Origin: Oceanihabitans iliipiscarium | GTDB taxonomy: Bacteria; Bacteroidota; Bacteroidia; Flavobacteriales; Flavobacteriaceae | Direction: 5' to 3' | NCBI RefSeq assembly: GCF_042686125.1 | Contig: NZ_JBHUOV010000007.1 | Span: 1-64,000 of the forward strand | DNA: 64,000 bases | Shown here: piece by piece, positions 36,111-44,268 of the stretch | Layout of the letters: each line of letters starts with the position of its first letter | How positions within the stretch are numbered: the first letter of the stretch is position 1 | The notes under the pieces: model-generated | Told to the model about the DNA's origin: nothing | The model's input: the letters and a program-made list of their open reading frames with translations, nothing else | Databases searched by the model: none | Position numbers and translations under genes: made by a program

Positions 36111-36136
36111 GTCATGCTAAACGTGATTTAACATCT
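36111..36136 (+). repeat. GTCATCCTGAGC-type short hairpin repeat, copy 2 (diverged)
   Basis: Aligned with 33124-33149, 18 of 26 positions agree, including GTCAT at the start and ATCT at the end. The arms ATGCTAAA and TTTAACAT still pair at 7 of 8 positions although both differ from copy 1. This suggests the stem, not the sequence, is kept. Confidence 0.45.
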
Positions 36137-36160
36137 TATTTAAAATACTACTTTTGTGTT

Positions 36161-36655
36161 ATGGAAGAATTTCTAAATGAGCTTCCAAAGCTCGCCAAAG
36201 ATAAGCATAAGGAAAACAAAACCTTTTTTACTAAGCTAAAAAAGAAGACACCAAAGAATTTAGATTATACGATGCAAGACTTGCATGAAGAAGAATTCGA
36301 GCGTACAGATTGTTTAACCTGTGCGAATTGCTGTAAAACTACTGGTCCATTATTTACCGATAAAGATATCGAGCGCATTTCAAAGCATTTTAAGCAAAAA
36401 CCACAACAATTTATTGAGCAGTTTTTAAGAGTAGACGAAGAACACGATTATGTATTACAAAGTGTGCCTTGTACTTTTTTAGGTGCAGATAATTATTGTT
36501 CTATTTATGAAGTGAGACCAAAAGCTTGTCGCGAGTTTCCGCATACAGACCGAAAAAAGTTTCAACAAATATCTAATCTAACACTAAAGAACGTCGCTAT
36601 TTGTCCAGCCGCTTTTAATATCGTTGAAGAAATGAAGCGAAGAATAAAAATCTAA
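36161..36655 (+). CDS. YkgJ-family cysteine-cluster protein
   Basis: 164 residues. Cysteines in the pattern DCLTCANCCKTTGPLFT at about 49-65 and VPCTFLGADNYCSIYEVRPKACREFPH at about 105-131, plus a late Cys in ICPAAF, bind zinc or an iron-sulfur cluster as in the YkgJ/UPF0153 family. The molecular role of the family is not established. The following desaturase-like gene starts 36 bp later on the same strand. Confidence 0.85.
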   Translation: MEEFLNELPKLAKDKHKENKTFFTKLKKKTPKNLDYTMQDLHEEEFERTDCLTCANCCKTTGPLFTDKDIERISKHFKQKPQQFIEQFLRVDEEHDYVLQSVPCTFLGADNYCSIYEVRPKACREFPHTDRKKFQQISNLTLKNVAICPAAFNIVEEMKRRIKI

Positions 36656-36691
36656 TGCTTCAATTTATTATATTTAGAAAAATTCTGAATC

Positions 36692-37528
36692 TTGGAAAAC
36701 CTAATTAACTATTTTGAAACTATTCCGTCTTTGCATCGAAGTCTTATCCTAGTTGGTGGAATTACATTTTTTTGGCTTTTAGAAGGAGTATTGCCTCTGT
36801 ATAAGTTTACCTATAAAAAATGGAAACATGCCGTTCCTAATTTGTTTTTTACACTCACCACAGTGCTTATCAATTTCGGATTGGCTTTCTTATTATTAAA
36901 CTCTGCAGACTGGGTAAAAGTAAATGATTTTGGAATCATTAATTGGTTGCCAGAAATGCCTTTGTGGTTATATGTGCTTCTTGGTGTTTTATTATTAGAT
37001 TTTTTTGGTGCTTATTTAGCACATTATGTAGAGCATAAGGTTAAGCCTCTTTGGATGATTCATTTGGTGCATCATACAGATCATAAAGTCGATACGACTA
37101 CTGCAAATAGACATCATCCTCTAGAAAGCATCATCCGATTTTCTTTTACTTTGTTTGGTGTTTTTGTTGTGGGAACTCCAATAGCCATTGTGATGCTGTA
37201 TCAATCATTATCCTTAATATCTACTCAATTTACTCATGCAAATATAAAATTGCCTAAAAAAGTAGATCATGCTTTAAGTTATATATTGGTTTCGCCAGAT
37301 ATGCATAAAGTGCATCATCATTATGTGTTGCCTTATACAGATTCAAATTTTGGCAATATTTTTTCAGTTTGGGATCGACTTTTTGGAACGTTTATGACAT
37401 TAAATCGAGATGAATTGGTCTATGGCGTAGATGTTTTTCCTGATGAGGCAGAGAATAGCAGCATAACTAATTTGTTACAACAACCCTTTCAGAAATATAG
37501 AAAACCAACGATTATTCCAAAAGAATAA
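36692..37528 (+). CDS. Sterol desaturase / fatty-acid hydroxylase family membrane protein
   Basis: 278 residues starting at TTG 36692 (MENLINYF). Four to five hydrophobic helices carry the eight-histidine di-iron motifs: HYVEH near 110, HLVHHTDH near 124-131, NRHHPLE near 140, and HKVHHHY near 206. These define the fatty-acid hydroxylase superfamily, integral membrane oxygenases acting on lipid chains. The substrate could be a hydroxylated fatty acid, sphingolipid or carotenoid and cannot be told from sequence. Confidence 0.9.
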   Translation: MENLINYFETIPSLHRSLILVGGITFFWLLEGVLPLYKFTYKKWKHAVPNLFFTLTTVLINFGLAFLLLNSADWVKVNDFGIINWLPEMPLWLYVLLGVLLLDFFGAYLAHYVEHKVKPLWMIHLVHHTDHKVDTTTANRHHPLESIIRFSFTLFGVFVVGTPIAIVMLYQSLSLISTQFTHANIKLPKKVDHALSYILVSPDMHKVHHHYVLPYTDSNFGNIFSVWDRLFGTFMTLNRDELVYGVDVFPDEAENSSITNLLQQPFQKYRKPTIIPKE

Positions 37529-37561
37529 ATAGGTTCTGGCTTACTTTTCAAATTACAGTAA

Positions 37562-38410
37562 ATGAAGTGTACTAACCCAAAAGGCATAGAGGTTCAAGGA
37601 CATAGAGGTTGTCGAGGGCTTATGCCTGAAAATACACTTCAAGCTTTTGAAAAAGCTATTGACTTAGGTGTACAGACTTTGGAGTTAGATGTGGTGATCT
37701 CTAAAGATAAAAAAGTCATTGTGTCTCATGAACCTTATTTGAGTCGAACAATTTGTTTAGATGCTGAAGGCAATACTATTCCTAAAAAAAAGGACAAAGC
37801 CTATAACTTATATCAAATGACTTATGAAGAAATTAAAGCCTTTGATTGTGGAATGAAATTTCATAAAAGATATCCTAACCAGAAAAAAATAAGCGCGTTT
37901 AAACCTTCATTAGAAGATGTTTTTTTAAGAACAAAACACTTAAGTAATCATATTAAATTTAATATTGAGATTAAAGCGAAACCAAAGTATGATGATGTGT
38001 TTACGCCTCATCCCAAAGAATTTGTTCGTTTAGTACTTGAAACAATTAATACTTATGATGTATTTAGTAGATGTAATTTGCAGTCTTTTGATTTAAGAAT
38101 TCTTGAACAGGTGAAGCAACAAGCGCCACAAATGAAAGTTGCAATTTTGATAGATGAAGATGAAAGCATTTCAGAAAAAGTAAAAAAGCTTAGTTATAAA
38201 CCAGAAATTATAAGTCCATACTATAAGTTATTAGACCAAACAACCGTTTTGCAATACCAAAAAGCAGATTGCGAGGTTATACCTTGGACAGTTAATTCGG
38301 CTTCTGAAATGAGTGATATGATTAATTTTAAAGTTGATGCCATTATTACCGATTATCCAGATGTTTTATTAGATATTCTTAAAGGAAAACAGGCAGCCTT
38401 ATCAACTTGA
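37562..38410 (+). CDS. Glycerophosphodiester phosphodiesterase
   Basis: 282 residues of a TIM-barrel hydrolase releasing sn-glycerol-3-phosphate from glycerophosphodiesters. GHRGCRGLMPENTLQAF at about 14-30 contains the catalytic His and ENT, ELDV near 42 binds Ca2+, and SHEPYLS carries the second catalytic His. No signal peptide is seen (MKCTNPKGIEVQ), unlike many periplasmic GlpQ forms, so a cytoplasmic UgpQ-like place is likely. Confidence 0.9.
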   Translation: MKCTNPKGIEVQGHRGCRGLMPENTLQAFEKAIDLGVQTLELDVVISKDKKVIVSHEPYLSRTICLDAEGNTIPKKKDKAYNLYQMTYEEIKAFDCGMKFHKRYPNQKKISAFKPSLEDVFLRTKHLSNHIKFNIEIKAKPKYDDVFTPHPKEFVRLVLETINTYDVFSRCNLQSFDLRILEQVKQQAPQMKVAILIDEDESISEKVKKLSYKPEIISPYYKLLDQTTVLQYQKADCEVIPWTVNSASEMSDMINFKVDAIITDYPDVLLDILKGKQAALST

Positions 38411-38655
38411 TAAAGTTTCAATATCAAAGCTTGAATATTCCTATTATATGGCTTAATTGTTTGATAACTAATTATTTTTCAGTGTTTTTAGTAAAACTAG
38501 CAATGACGATTTCAGGAAAATAACAGTTCAACTAAAATATTAGAGAATTCAACGAGTTTTCTTATTATTTCGAGATTTCTTTACCACATTGGTCTTAATT
38601 AAAACAATATTTGACAAGAATTTGATTGATAGCACTAACAAATTTCAGTTAAATA
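38411..38655. other. AT-rich intergenic region
   Basis: 245 bp of AT-rich sequence between two plus-strand genes. I see no reading frame, strong hairpin or copy of either repeat family in it. A promoter for the 38656 gene must lie here, but no clean TTTG/TAnnTTTG pair was found. Confidence 0.4.
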
Positions 38656-39504
38656 ATGAAACAAATCTACGTAAATAAAAACTTTACATTAACTATAGTA
38701 AACCTACTACTAGTTATGTTGACCTACTCAGTATTTGCTCAAAATACTGTTTATTCTACAATTGCAAAAAATATTCATCCCGATGGAAGAAGTTTGCATC
38801 ATGATTTAAACGCTGCTGGAGATACACTTCATTTAAAGAGTAATTATAAACTGTTTAAAGTTGAGTTTATGGGCAATAATGAATCTAAAGTATTCATGAT
38901 TGAAGGCTCAAAAAGCGAAGCGTTTATTCCTCTAGCGTCAGTTCCTGTTGGAGAATATACCATAGCAGGATTTCAAATCGAAAGAAGTGATGATATTTAT
39001 CAATATCAAAAGACGATTATTTTTAGAATTTCTAGACTATTACCAATCCCAACATTTCAAGACGATGTTATTGCTGATGTAGCACCAGAAATTATTAAAG
39101 ACGAGCCTATAATTGAAAAAGCGACCTCTGTAGCAGAAATCAATAAGGAAGCACCAATTATTGAAGAGGCTAATGCTGTTGCTGAAGTTAAATTACCAGA
39201 ACCAGAAAAAAAGAAACGTCTCAAAAAGGCAGTTAAGCCAAAAAATAAAAGTGCAATTGCATCTCATCAACCTGTTTCAAAGTCTTTTGTAGAGTCTAGA
39301 CGACCTAAAGCTGTAAAAGAGCAACCGACTAGTGATTTAACAACTAAGGCCTCTCGACTTGTCGAAACAAAAGAACCAAGGTTAGATACTACAGAATATA
39401 AATCATATAACCTTTCTACGAGAAGAGGAGGTCGATATGTTGTACAATCTCGTGCAGAATATAGACGAAATAACTTAAGACCTAATGGTCAGCCCTATAA
39501 CTAG
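38656..39504 (+). CDS. Secreted protein of unknown function with a basic, low-complexity C-terminal half
   Basis: 282 residues. A signal peptide with a long n-region (MKQIYVNKNFTLTIVNLLLV, cleaved after about SVFAQ) precedes a beta-rich domain of about 100 residues (SKVFMIEGSKSEAFIPLASVPVGEYTIAGF). A Glu/Lys/Pro-rich linker with repeated IIEKA/IIEEA follows, then a tail rich in Arg and Tyr (RRGGRYVVQSRAEYRRNNLR). The basic tail could bind peptidoglycan or nucleic acid, but nothing supports a specific function. Confidence 0.65.
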   Translation: MKQIYVNKNFTLTIVNLLLVMLTYSVFAQNTVYSTIAKNIHPDGRSLHHDLNAAGDTLHLKSNYKLFKVEFMGNNESKVFMIEGSKSEAFIPLASVPVGEYTIAGFQIERSDDIYQYQKTIIFRISRLLPIPTFQDDVIADVAPEIIKDEPIIEKATSVAEINKEAPIIEEANAVAEVKLPEPEKKKRLKKAVKPKNKSAIASHQPVSKSFVESRRPKAVKEQPTSDLTTKASRLVETKEPRLDTTEYKSYNLSTRRGGRYVVQSRAEYRRNNLRPNGQPYN

Positions 39505-39507
39505 TTT

Positions 39508-40755
39508 TTATTCATAAATTAAGTATGCTTTTCGCATGTTATTATAAGCCTCAAGACCTGTTGTCCATGAGGCTTTTATTTGTGTTATAGTGAAGTTATT
39601 TTCAATTTGATTTTGTAAGGTTTCAGTTCCAGCAAGCTTGGTAAAAAAAGGAATAAAGAAATCAGCCTTATCCTCAGTTTTCGAATAGGCATCAATTAAG
39701 AAAGATAAGTTTAAATCGATTAATCTTTCTTCTGTTTGACTTAAGTCATAGCCATGACAAACCTTCCCATCGTGCTTAGGGTATTTTGAGCCTTCATTGG
39801 GTTGAGGTGTAAAACTAAAACCTGTTTCAGGTAAAAAAGGTGAACCATAAATTTGAAATTGTTTTTCAGTACCACGACCAGCACTAACATTTGTGCCTTC
39901 AAAAAAGCATAAACTTGGATATAAATTAATGGCTTTATCATTAGGCAAATTAGGTGAAGGTTTTATGGGTAAATGATATACAGTTTTATGAGTGTAGTTC
40001 TTCATTTGAATGATGCTAATATCACATTGCACACCATTTTCTAACCATTTTTCGCCATTAATCATTTGAGCAAACTCACCAATTGTCATGCCATGCACCA
40101 CAGGAATAGGATGCATACCAATAAAACTTTTATGTTCTGGCTCAAGAATAGGACCATCTATATAATGTCCATTAGGATTTGGTCGATCTAAAATAATTAA
40201 TGAAATATTTTGTTCAGCACAGGCTTCCATAATATAATGCAAAGAGGAGATGTAGGTATAAAAACGCACGCCAACATCTTGAATATCAAAAATAAGAACA
40301 TCTAAACCTTCAAGTTGCGCTTTAGAAGGTTTTTTGTTTTTGCCATAAAACGATACTATAGGTAAACCTGTTTGCTTGTCTATACTATCATTTATAAATT
40401 CACCAGCATCAGCTTTACCTCTAAAACCATGCTCTGGGGCAAATACTTTTTTTACATCCACTTTTAATGCTAATAACGAATCTACAAGATGCACGTATTT
40501 ATTTTCAGCTTTAAAAATTACAGAGGTTTGATTCGCAACAATACCAACACGTTTTTCGTTAAGTAGTGGTAAATAAATTTCTGTTCGGTTGGCACCAATA
40601 ACTAATTCGTTTTCTTTAAAAAGTATCGTTTCATCCTGAATTGGATTTAGAGTCTCATTAGTTTCTGCTAATTTATCTTTTGTTTTAGAAGCACAAGAAA
40701 TTAATACCAAAACAAATAATAAAACTGTATTTTTGAAAACATTAAATCGTATCAT
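39508..40755 (-). CDS. DUF1343 lipoprotein, exo-beta-N-acetylmuramidase NamZ-like
   Basis: 415 residues with a lipoprotein signal (Cys21 in LVLISCAS). The DUF1343 blocks KRVGIVANQTSV, VFAPEHGFRGKADAGE, FDIQDVGVRFYTYISSLHY, DRPNPNGHYIDG and FFEGTNVSAGRGTEKQFQ are all present. This family contains NamZ, which releases terminal N-acetylmuramic acid from peptidoglycan fragments, so a role in cell-wall recycling at the periplasmic face is likely. It is convergent with the 38656 gene and divergent from the permease. Confidence 0.88.
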   Translation of the reverse strand: MIRFNVFKNTVLLFVLVLISCASKTKDKLAETNETLNPIQDETILFKENELVIGANRTEIYLPLLNEKRVGIVANQTSVIFKAENKYVHLVDSLLALKVDVKKVFAPEHGFRGKADAGEFINDSIDKQTGLPIVSFYGKNKKPSKAQLEGLDVLIFDIQDVGVRFYTYISSLHYIMEACAEQNISLIILDRPNPNGHYIDGPILEPEHKSFIGMHPIPVVHGMTIGEFAQMINGEKWLENGVQCDISIIQMKNYTHKTVYHLPIKPSPNLPNDKAINLYPSLCFFEGTNVSAGRGTEKQFQIYGSPFLPETGFSFTPQPNEGSKYPKHDGKVCHGYDLSQTEERLIDLNLSFLIDAYSKTEDKADFFIPFFTKLAGTETLQNQIENNFTITQIKASWTTGLEAYNNMRKAYLIYE

Positions 40756-40760
40756 CTAGT

Positions 40761-41996
40761 TTGAATTTTGAGTTTTTTATAGCTAAACGCATTATTGATA
40801 GTAAAGCGTATAAAAGTAGCGTTTCAGCACCAATAATAAAAATTGGAATTGCAGCCATTGCTATTGGTATTATTGTTATGATGATAACCATTGCAACAGG
40901 AATTGGCTTGCAACAAAAAATTAGAGATAAAGTATCTGCGTTTAATGGCCATATTATTATTTCTAATTTTGAAAGTAATAATTCTCAAGAAAGCGGAAAA
41001 CCAATTTCTACTCAACAAGATTTTTATCCCAATTTCAAATCCGTAGATGGTATTAAAAATGTACAAGCTGTGGCTTCAAAGTTTGGGATTATTAGAACCG
41101 AAACCGATTTTGAAGCTATTATTGTTAAAGGTGTTGGAGGCGATTACGATTGGAATTATTTTAAAGAATTTCTTGTCGAAGGACGCTTGCCAGATTTCAG
41201 TAAAGACAGAAACCAAGATGTATTAATCTCTCAGGAGCTTGCAAATAAAATGCAATTTAAACTTGGTGATAAATTCACTACTTTTTTTAGAAAAGACGAT
41301 CCTAATAAACCACCAACTCCTAGACGTTTTACTATAGTTGGAATCTATAACTCTGGTCTTAAGGAATTTGATGAAACTTATGTGATAGGAGATATTAAAC
41401 ACATACAACACCTCAATAAATGGGACGCAAATCAAGTTGGGCATTTTGAAGTTTTACTAGATGACTACAATCAATTAGATGCGAAATTTAAAGCGGTCTT
41501 TCAAAATACACCCTCGCTTCTGCAGACTGTAACAGTAGAGCAAAAACACAGTTCTATTTTTGAATGGATTAGTATTTTCGATAAAAATATTTACGGATTA
41601 ATAAGCATAATGATTTTGGTAGCAGGCATAAACATGATTACGGCTTTATTAGTTTTAATACTCGAGCGCACCAAAATGATAGGAATATTTAAAGCACTCG
41701 GAAGCAACAATTGGAGCATAAGAAAAGTGTTTTTATACAATGCCAGTTATATCATTTTAATTGGCTTGTTTTGGGGAAATCTCATCGGATTTTTATTACT
41801 CTTAACTCAGAAATATTTCAAGCTTTTCCCACTAGATCCATCCGTTTATCACGTTAGTGAAGTCCCAATCGATATTAATTTAGGCTACATTCTCGCGCTC
41901 AATATTGGCACCTTTATCCTATGTTTGCTCATGTTATTAATTCCGTCGTACATCATCACCAAAATTTCGCCAGTCAAAGCCATTCGTTTTGAATGA
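40761..41996 (+). CDS. ABC transporter permease, LolC/LolE-MacB type
   Basis: 411 residues starting at TTG 40761 (MNFEFFIAKRII). The first helix (PIIKIGIAAIAIGIIVMMITIATGIGLQQKIRDK), a large periplasmic domain from about 55 to 265, and three C-terminal helices starting at ISIMILVAGINMITALLVLILERTKMIGIFKALG are the LolC/E/MacB layout. It probably takes part in lipoprotein release or mechanotransmission. No ABC ATPase gene lies next to it, so the partner (LolD-like) must be elsewhere. It has just 5 bp of divergent spacing to the NamZ-like gene. Confidence 0.87.
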   Translation: MNFEFFIAKRIIDSKAYKSSVSAPIIKIGIAAIAIGIIVMMITIATGIGLQQKIRDKVSAFNGHIIISNFESNNSQESGKPISTQQDFYPNFKSVDGIKNVQAVASKFGIIRTETDFEAIIVKGVGGDYDWNYFKEFLVEGRLPDFSKDRNQDVLISQELANKMQFKLGDKFTTFFRKDDPNKPPTPRRFTIVGIYNSGLKEFDETYVIGDIKHIQHLNKWDANQVGHFEVLLDDYNQLDAKFKAVFQNTPSLLQTVTVEQKHSSIFEWISIFDKNIYGLISIMILVAGINMITALLVLILERTKMIGIFKALGSNNWSIRKVFLYNASYIILIGLFWGNLIGFLLLLTQKYFKLFPLDPSVYHVSEVPIDINLGYILALNIGTFILCLLMLLIPSYIITKISPVKAIRFE

Positions 41997-42006
41997 TTTT
42001 TAGTTC

Positions 42007-42120
42007 GGGCGTTTCCTTTATTCGCTTTCGTTGCACTCAGCCAATAAACGTCGCGCTTTTCGTTATATCTTTTTTACACAATTCAGTATAAAAAAGGATG
42101 CCACTGCAATCGCTAACGCA
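42007..42120 (+). repeat. Dispersed intergenic repeat, copy C
   Basis: Begins GGGCGTTTCC, continues with a TTTATT...AATAAA pair, GTCGCGCTTTTCG, an AT-rich second stem (CTTTTTTA with TAAAAAAGG), and ends CAATCGCTAACGCA. Same layout as copies A, B and D. It directly follows the permease gene and precedes the cysteine synthase promoter. Confidence 0.7.
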
Positions 42121-42225
42121 AATTGAGTTGTTAAAACAATGCAAGTGTTATCGTTTAATAATTGCACTAAAATTTAATCCATAAAATAAAACTGCCTTTT
42201 CTCTTTCCGCTTTTAACTTTTGCCT

Positions 42226-42233
42226 TAAATTTG
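42226..42233 (+). promoter_or_regulatory. -7 promoter element of the cysteine synthase-like gene
   Basis: TAAATTTG fits TAnnTTTG and lies 19 bp before the start codon; it is followed by CAG, as often seen in flavobacterial promoters. No matching -33 TTTG at the right spacing was identified. Confidence 0.45.
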
Positions 42234-42252
42234 CAGTTGTAAAAAAAACAAA

Positions 42253-43233
42253 ATGGACTACGCTAAAAATATGCTTGAAACTATTGGGAATACACCATTA
42301 GTGAAGCTTAATAAACTAACTGCAGATTTACCTTGTTTAGTACTTGCTAAATACGAAACGTTCAATCCAGGCAACTCTGTAAAAGACAGAATGGCTTTAA
42401 AAATGATTGAAGATGCAGAAGCCGATGGACGACTAAAACCAGGAGGAACAATCATAGAAGGGACTTCAGGAAATACAGGAATGGGTTTAGCACTTGCAGC
42501 AATTGTAAAAGGGTATAAATGTATTTTTGTAATGGCAGACAAGCAGAGTAAAGAAAAAGTAGATATCATGCGTGCCGTTGGTGCAGAAGTCATTGTATGT
42601 CCAACAGCTGTAGAACCAGACGATCCTCGTTCATATTATTCTGTGTCAAAGCGTTTGGGCGAAGAAACACCAAATTCTTGGTATGTGAATCAATATGATA
42701 ATCCAAGTAATGCTAGAGCACATTATGAAAGTACTGGTCCAGAAATTTGGAAACAAACCGAAGGGAAAATCACGCATTTTGTAGTTGGTGTTGGCACAGG
42801 AGGTACTATTTCTGGTGTCGGTAAATATTTAAAAGAACAAAATCCGAATATTAAAATTTGGGGAGTTGATACGTATGGTTCTGTCTTTAAAAAATACCAT
42901 GAAACTGGTATTTTCGATGAAAAAGAAATCTACCCTTATGTTACAGAAGGAATAGGTGAAGATATTTTACCAAAGAATGTAGATTTCGATATTATCGATG
43001 GCTTTACTAAAGTTACCGACAAAGACGCTTGCGTATATACACAACGCTTAGCTAAAGAAGAAGCAATGTTTTTAGGGAATTCTGCAGGTTCTGCAATTAA
43101 AGGCGTTTTACAATTAAAAGAACACTTCACAAAAGATGATGTTGTTGTTGTTTTATTTCACGATCATGGTAGTCGTTATGTAGGTAAAATGTTTAACGAC
43201 GATTGGATGCGAAAAATGGGTTATATCGATTAA
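42253..43233 (+). CDS. PLP-dependent cysteine synthase / cystathionine beta-synthase-type enzyme
   Basis: 326 residues of the fold-type II PLP family. The Schiff-base lysine is in NPGNSVKDRMA at about 39-49, the phosphate/substrate loop TSGNTG near 74-79, the cofactor glycine loop GVGTGGTISG near 178-187, and a late GNSAGSA. Either O-acetylserine sulfhydrylase or the catalytic core of cystathionine beta-synthase would look like this, and no regulatory CBS domains follow. A strong terminator is at 43266-43293. Confidence 0.88.
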   Translation: MDYAKNMLETIGNTPLVKLNKLTADLPCLVLAKYETFNPGNSVKDRMALKMIEDAEADGRLKPGGTIIEGTSGNTGMGLALAAIVKGYKCIFVMADKQSKEKVDIMRAVGAEVIVCPTAVEPDDPRSYYSVSKRLGEETPNSWYVNQYDNPSNARAHYESTGPEIWKQTEGKITHFVVGVGTGGTISGVGKYLKEQNPNIKIWGVDTYGSVFKKYHETGIFDEKEIYPYVTEGIGEDILPKNVDFDIIDGFTKVTDKDACVYTQRLAKEEAMFLGNSAGSAIKGVLQLKEHFTKDDVVVVLFHDHGSRYVGKMFNDDWMRKMGYID

Positions 43234-43265
43234 GGCTATAATGCTTAAAGGATTTTATAAAACTA

Positions 43266-43293
43266 AAACCCAAGCTTATTGCTTGGGTTTTTT
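43266..43293 (+). terminator. Strong intrinsic terminator
   Basis: AAACCCAAGC (43266-43275), loop TTATT, GCTTGGGTTT (43281-43290) followed by more T's: a perfect 10-bp stem 32 bp after the cysteine synthase stop codon. Confidence 0.9.
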
Positions 43294-43385
43294 ATTTGTC
43301 TAAAATCAGACAGTAAAAAATATAAACTGCTAAAAGCCTGAATGTTAGTGCTAGTTTTTTTAAATTAGAAGCATAGAATTCAAAC

Positions 43386-44195
43386 ATGCTATTTAAAAAA
43401 TATCCTCCTTCAAAAGAATTTGCGCATCTTATTGCGTATTTCTGGACTTTAAAATCGTCTGAAAATGACATCGCTGATGCGACTTACAGATTTGTTCCAG
43501 ATGCCTATGTCGATTGGGTATTCCATACTGGAAATCCATGGCAATGCGATTTCCCAAATGTGTCGGAAAACAAAAAAACAAGTCAGTTTCACGTTTTTGG
43601 GCAAATAAAAAAATATATTAATTTATCCTTACCAGAACATAATCTAGATGTCTTTGGTGTAAAATTTCATCCTTGGGTGGCTAATAAAGTTTGGAAGGTG
43701 GATATGCATTATCTTACAGATAGCTGCTTAAGTTTGTGTCAATTAGAGTTGCCAAATATGCTCGAATTACAAGAGCAAATTTATATCTCAAAGCGCATCA
43801 ATGAAAAGATGAAATGTATAGAACAGTATTTATCGTCTTATGTAGGTGACTCAAATAATAAAAGTTTAGAACAGACCTTCTCAAGCTTGAGTATTGACGC
43901 TAGTCAATTAAAGGTTCAAGGTTTGGGAATTGGTATTCGACGTTTAGAACAGCGTTTTAAAAATGAAATCGGCATTTCTCCTAAATTGTTTATACGTACC
44001 ATTCGTATTAATACCGTAATTGAGCAGATGAAAATAAATAAGCATCAGTCTTTAACACAATTAGCCTTGGAACACAACTATTATGATCAATCACATTTTA
44101 TAAAAGATTTTAAACAGTTTACAGGACTTAATCCTAGCAAGTTCTTGAAATCTATTAATCCAAATGGTGATATTTTAAATTTACGAGTGAGCTAA
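43386..44195 (+). CDS. AraC-family transcriptional regulator
   Basis: 269 residues. The N-terminal half (HLIAYFWTLKSSENDIADATYRFVPDAYVDWVFHTGNPW) is the sensor domain often seen with this group in Bacteroidota. The C-terminal ~100 residues hold the double helix-turn-helix of AraC (GIGIRRLEQRFKNEIGISPKLFIRTIRIN, then LTQLALEHNYYDQSHFIKDFKQFTGLNPSKFL). It binds DNA as an activator or repressor; its effector is unknown. It is flanked by unrelated genes. Confidence 0.88.
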   Translation: MLFKKYPPSKEFAHLIAYFWTLKSSENDIADATYRFVPDAYVDWVFHTGNPWQCDFPNVSENKKTSQFHVFGQIKKYINLSLPEHNLDVFGVKFHPWVANKVWKVDMHYLTDSCLSLCQLELPNMLELQEQIYISKRINEKMKCIEQYLSSYVGDSNNKSLEQTFSSLSIDASQLKVQGLGIGIRRLEQRFKNEIGISPKLFIRTIRINTVIEQMKINKHQSLTQLALEHNYYDQSHFIKDFKQFTGLNPSKFLKSINPNGDILNLRVS

Positions 44196-44268
44196 AAAGT
44201 TTCGTTTTTTTACAATTTCAAAGTTTTATAAGACAGTATTTTTGGAGTTCATCTCAAATTTTTATCAC

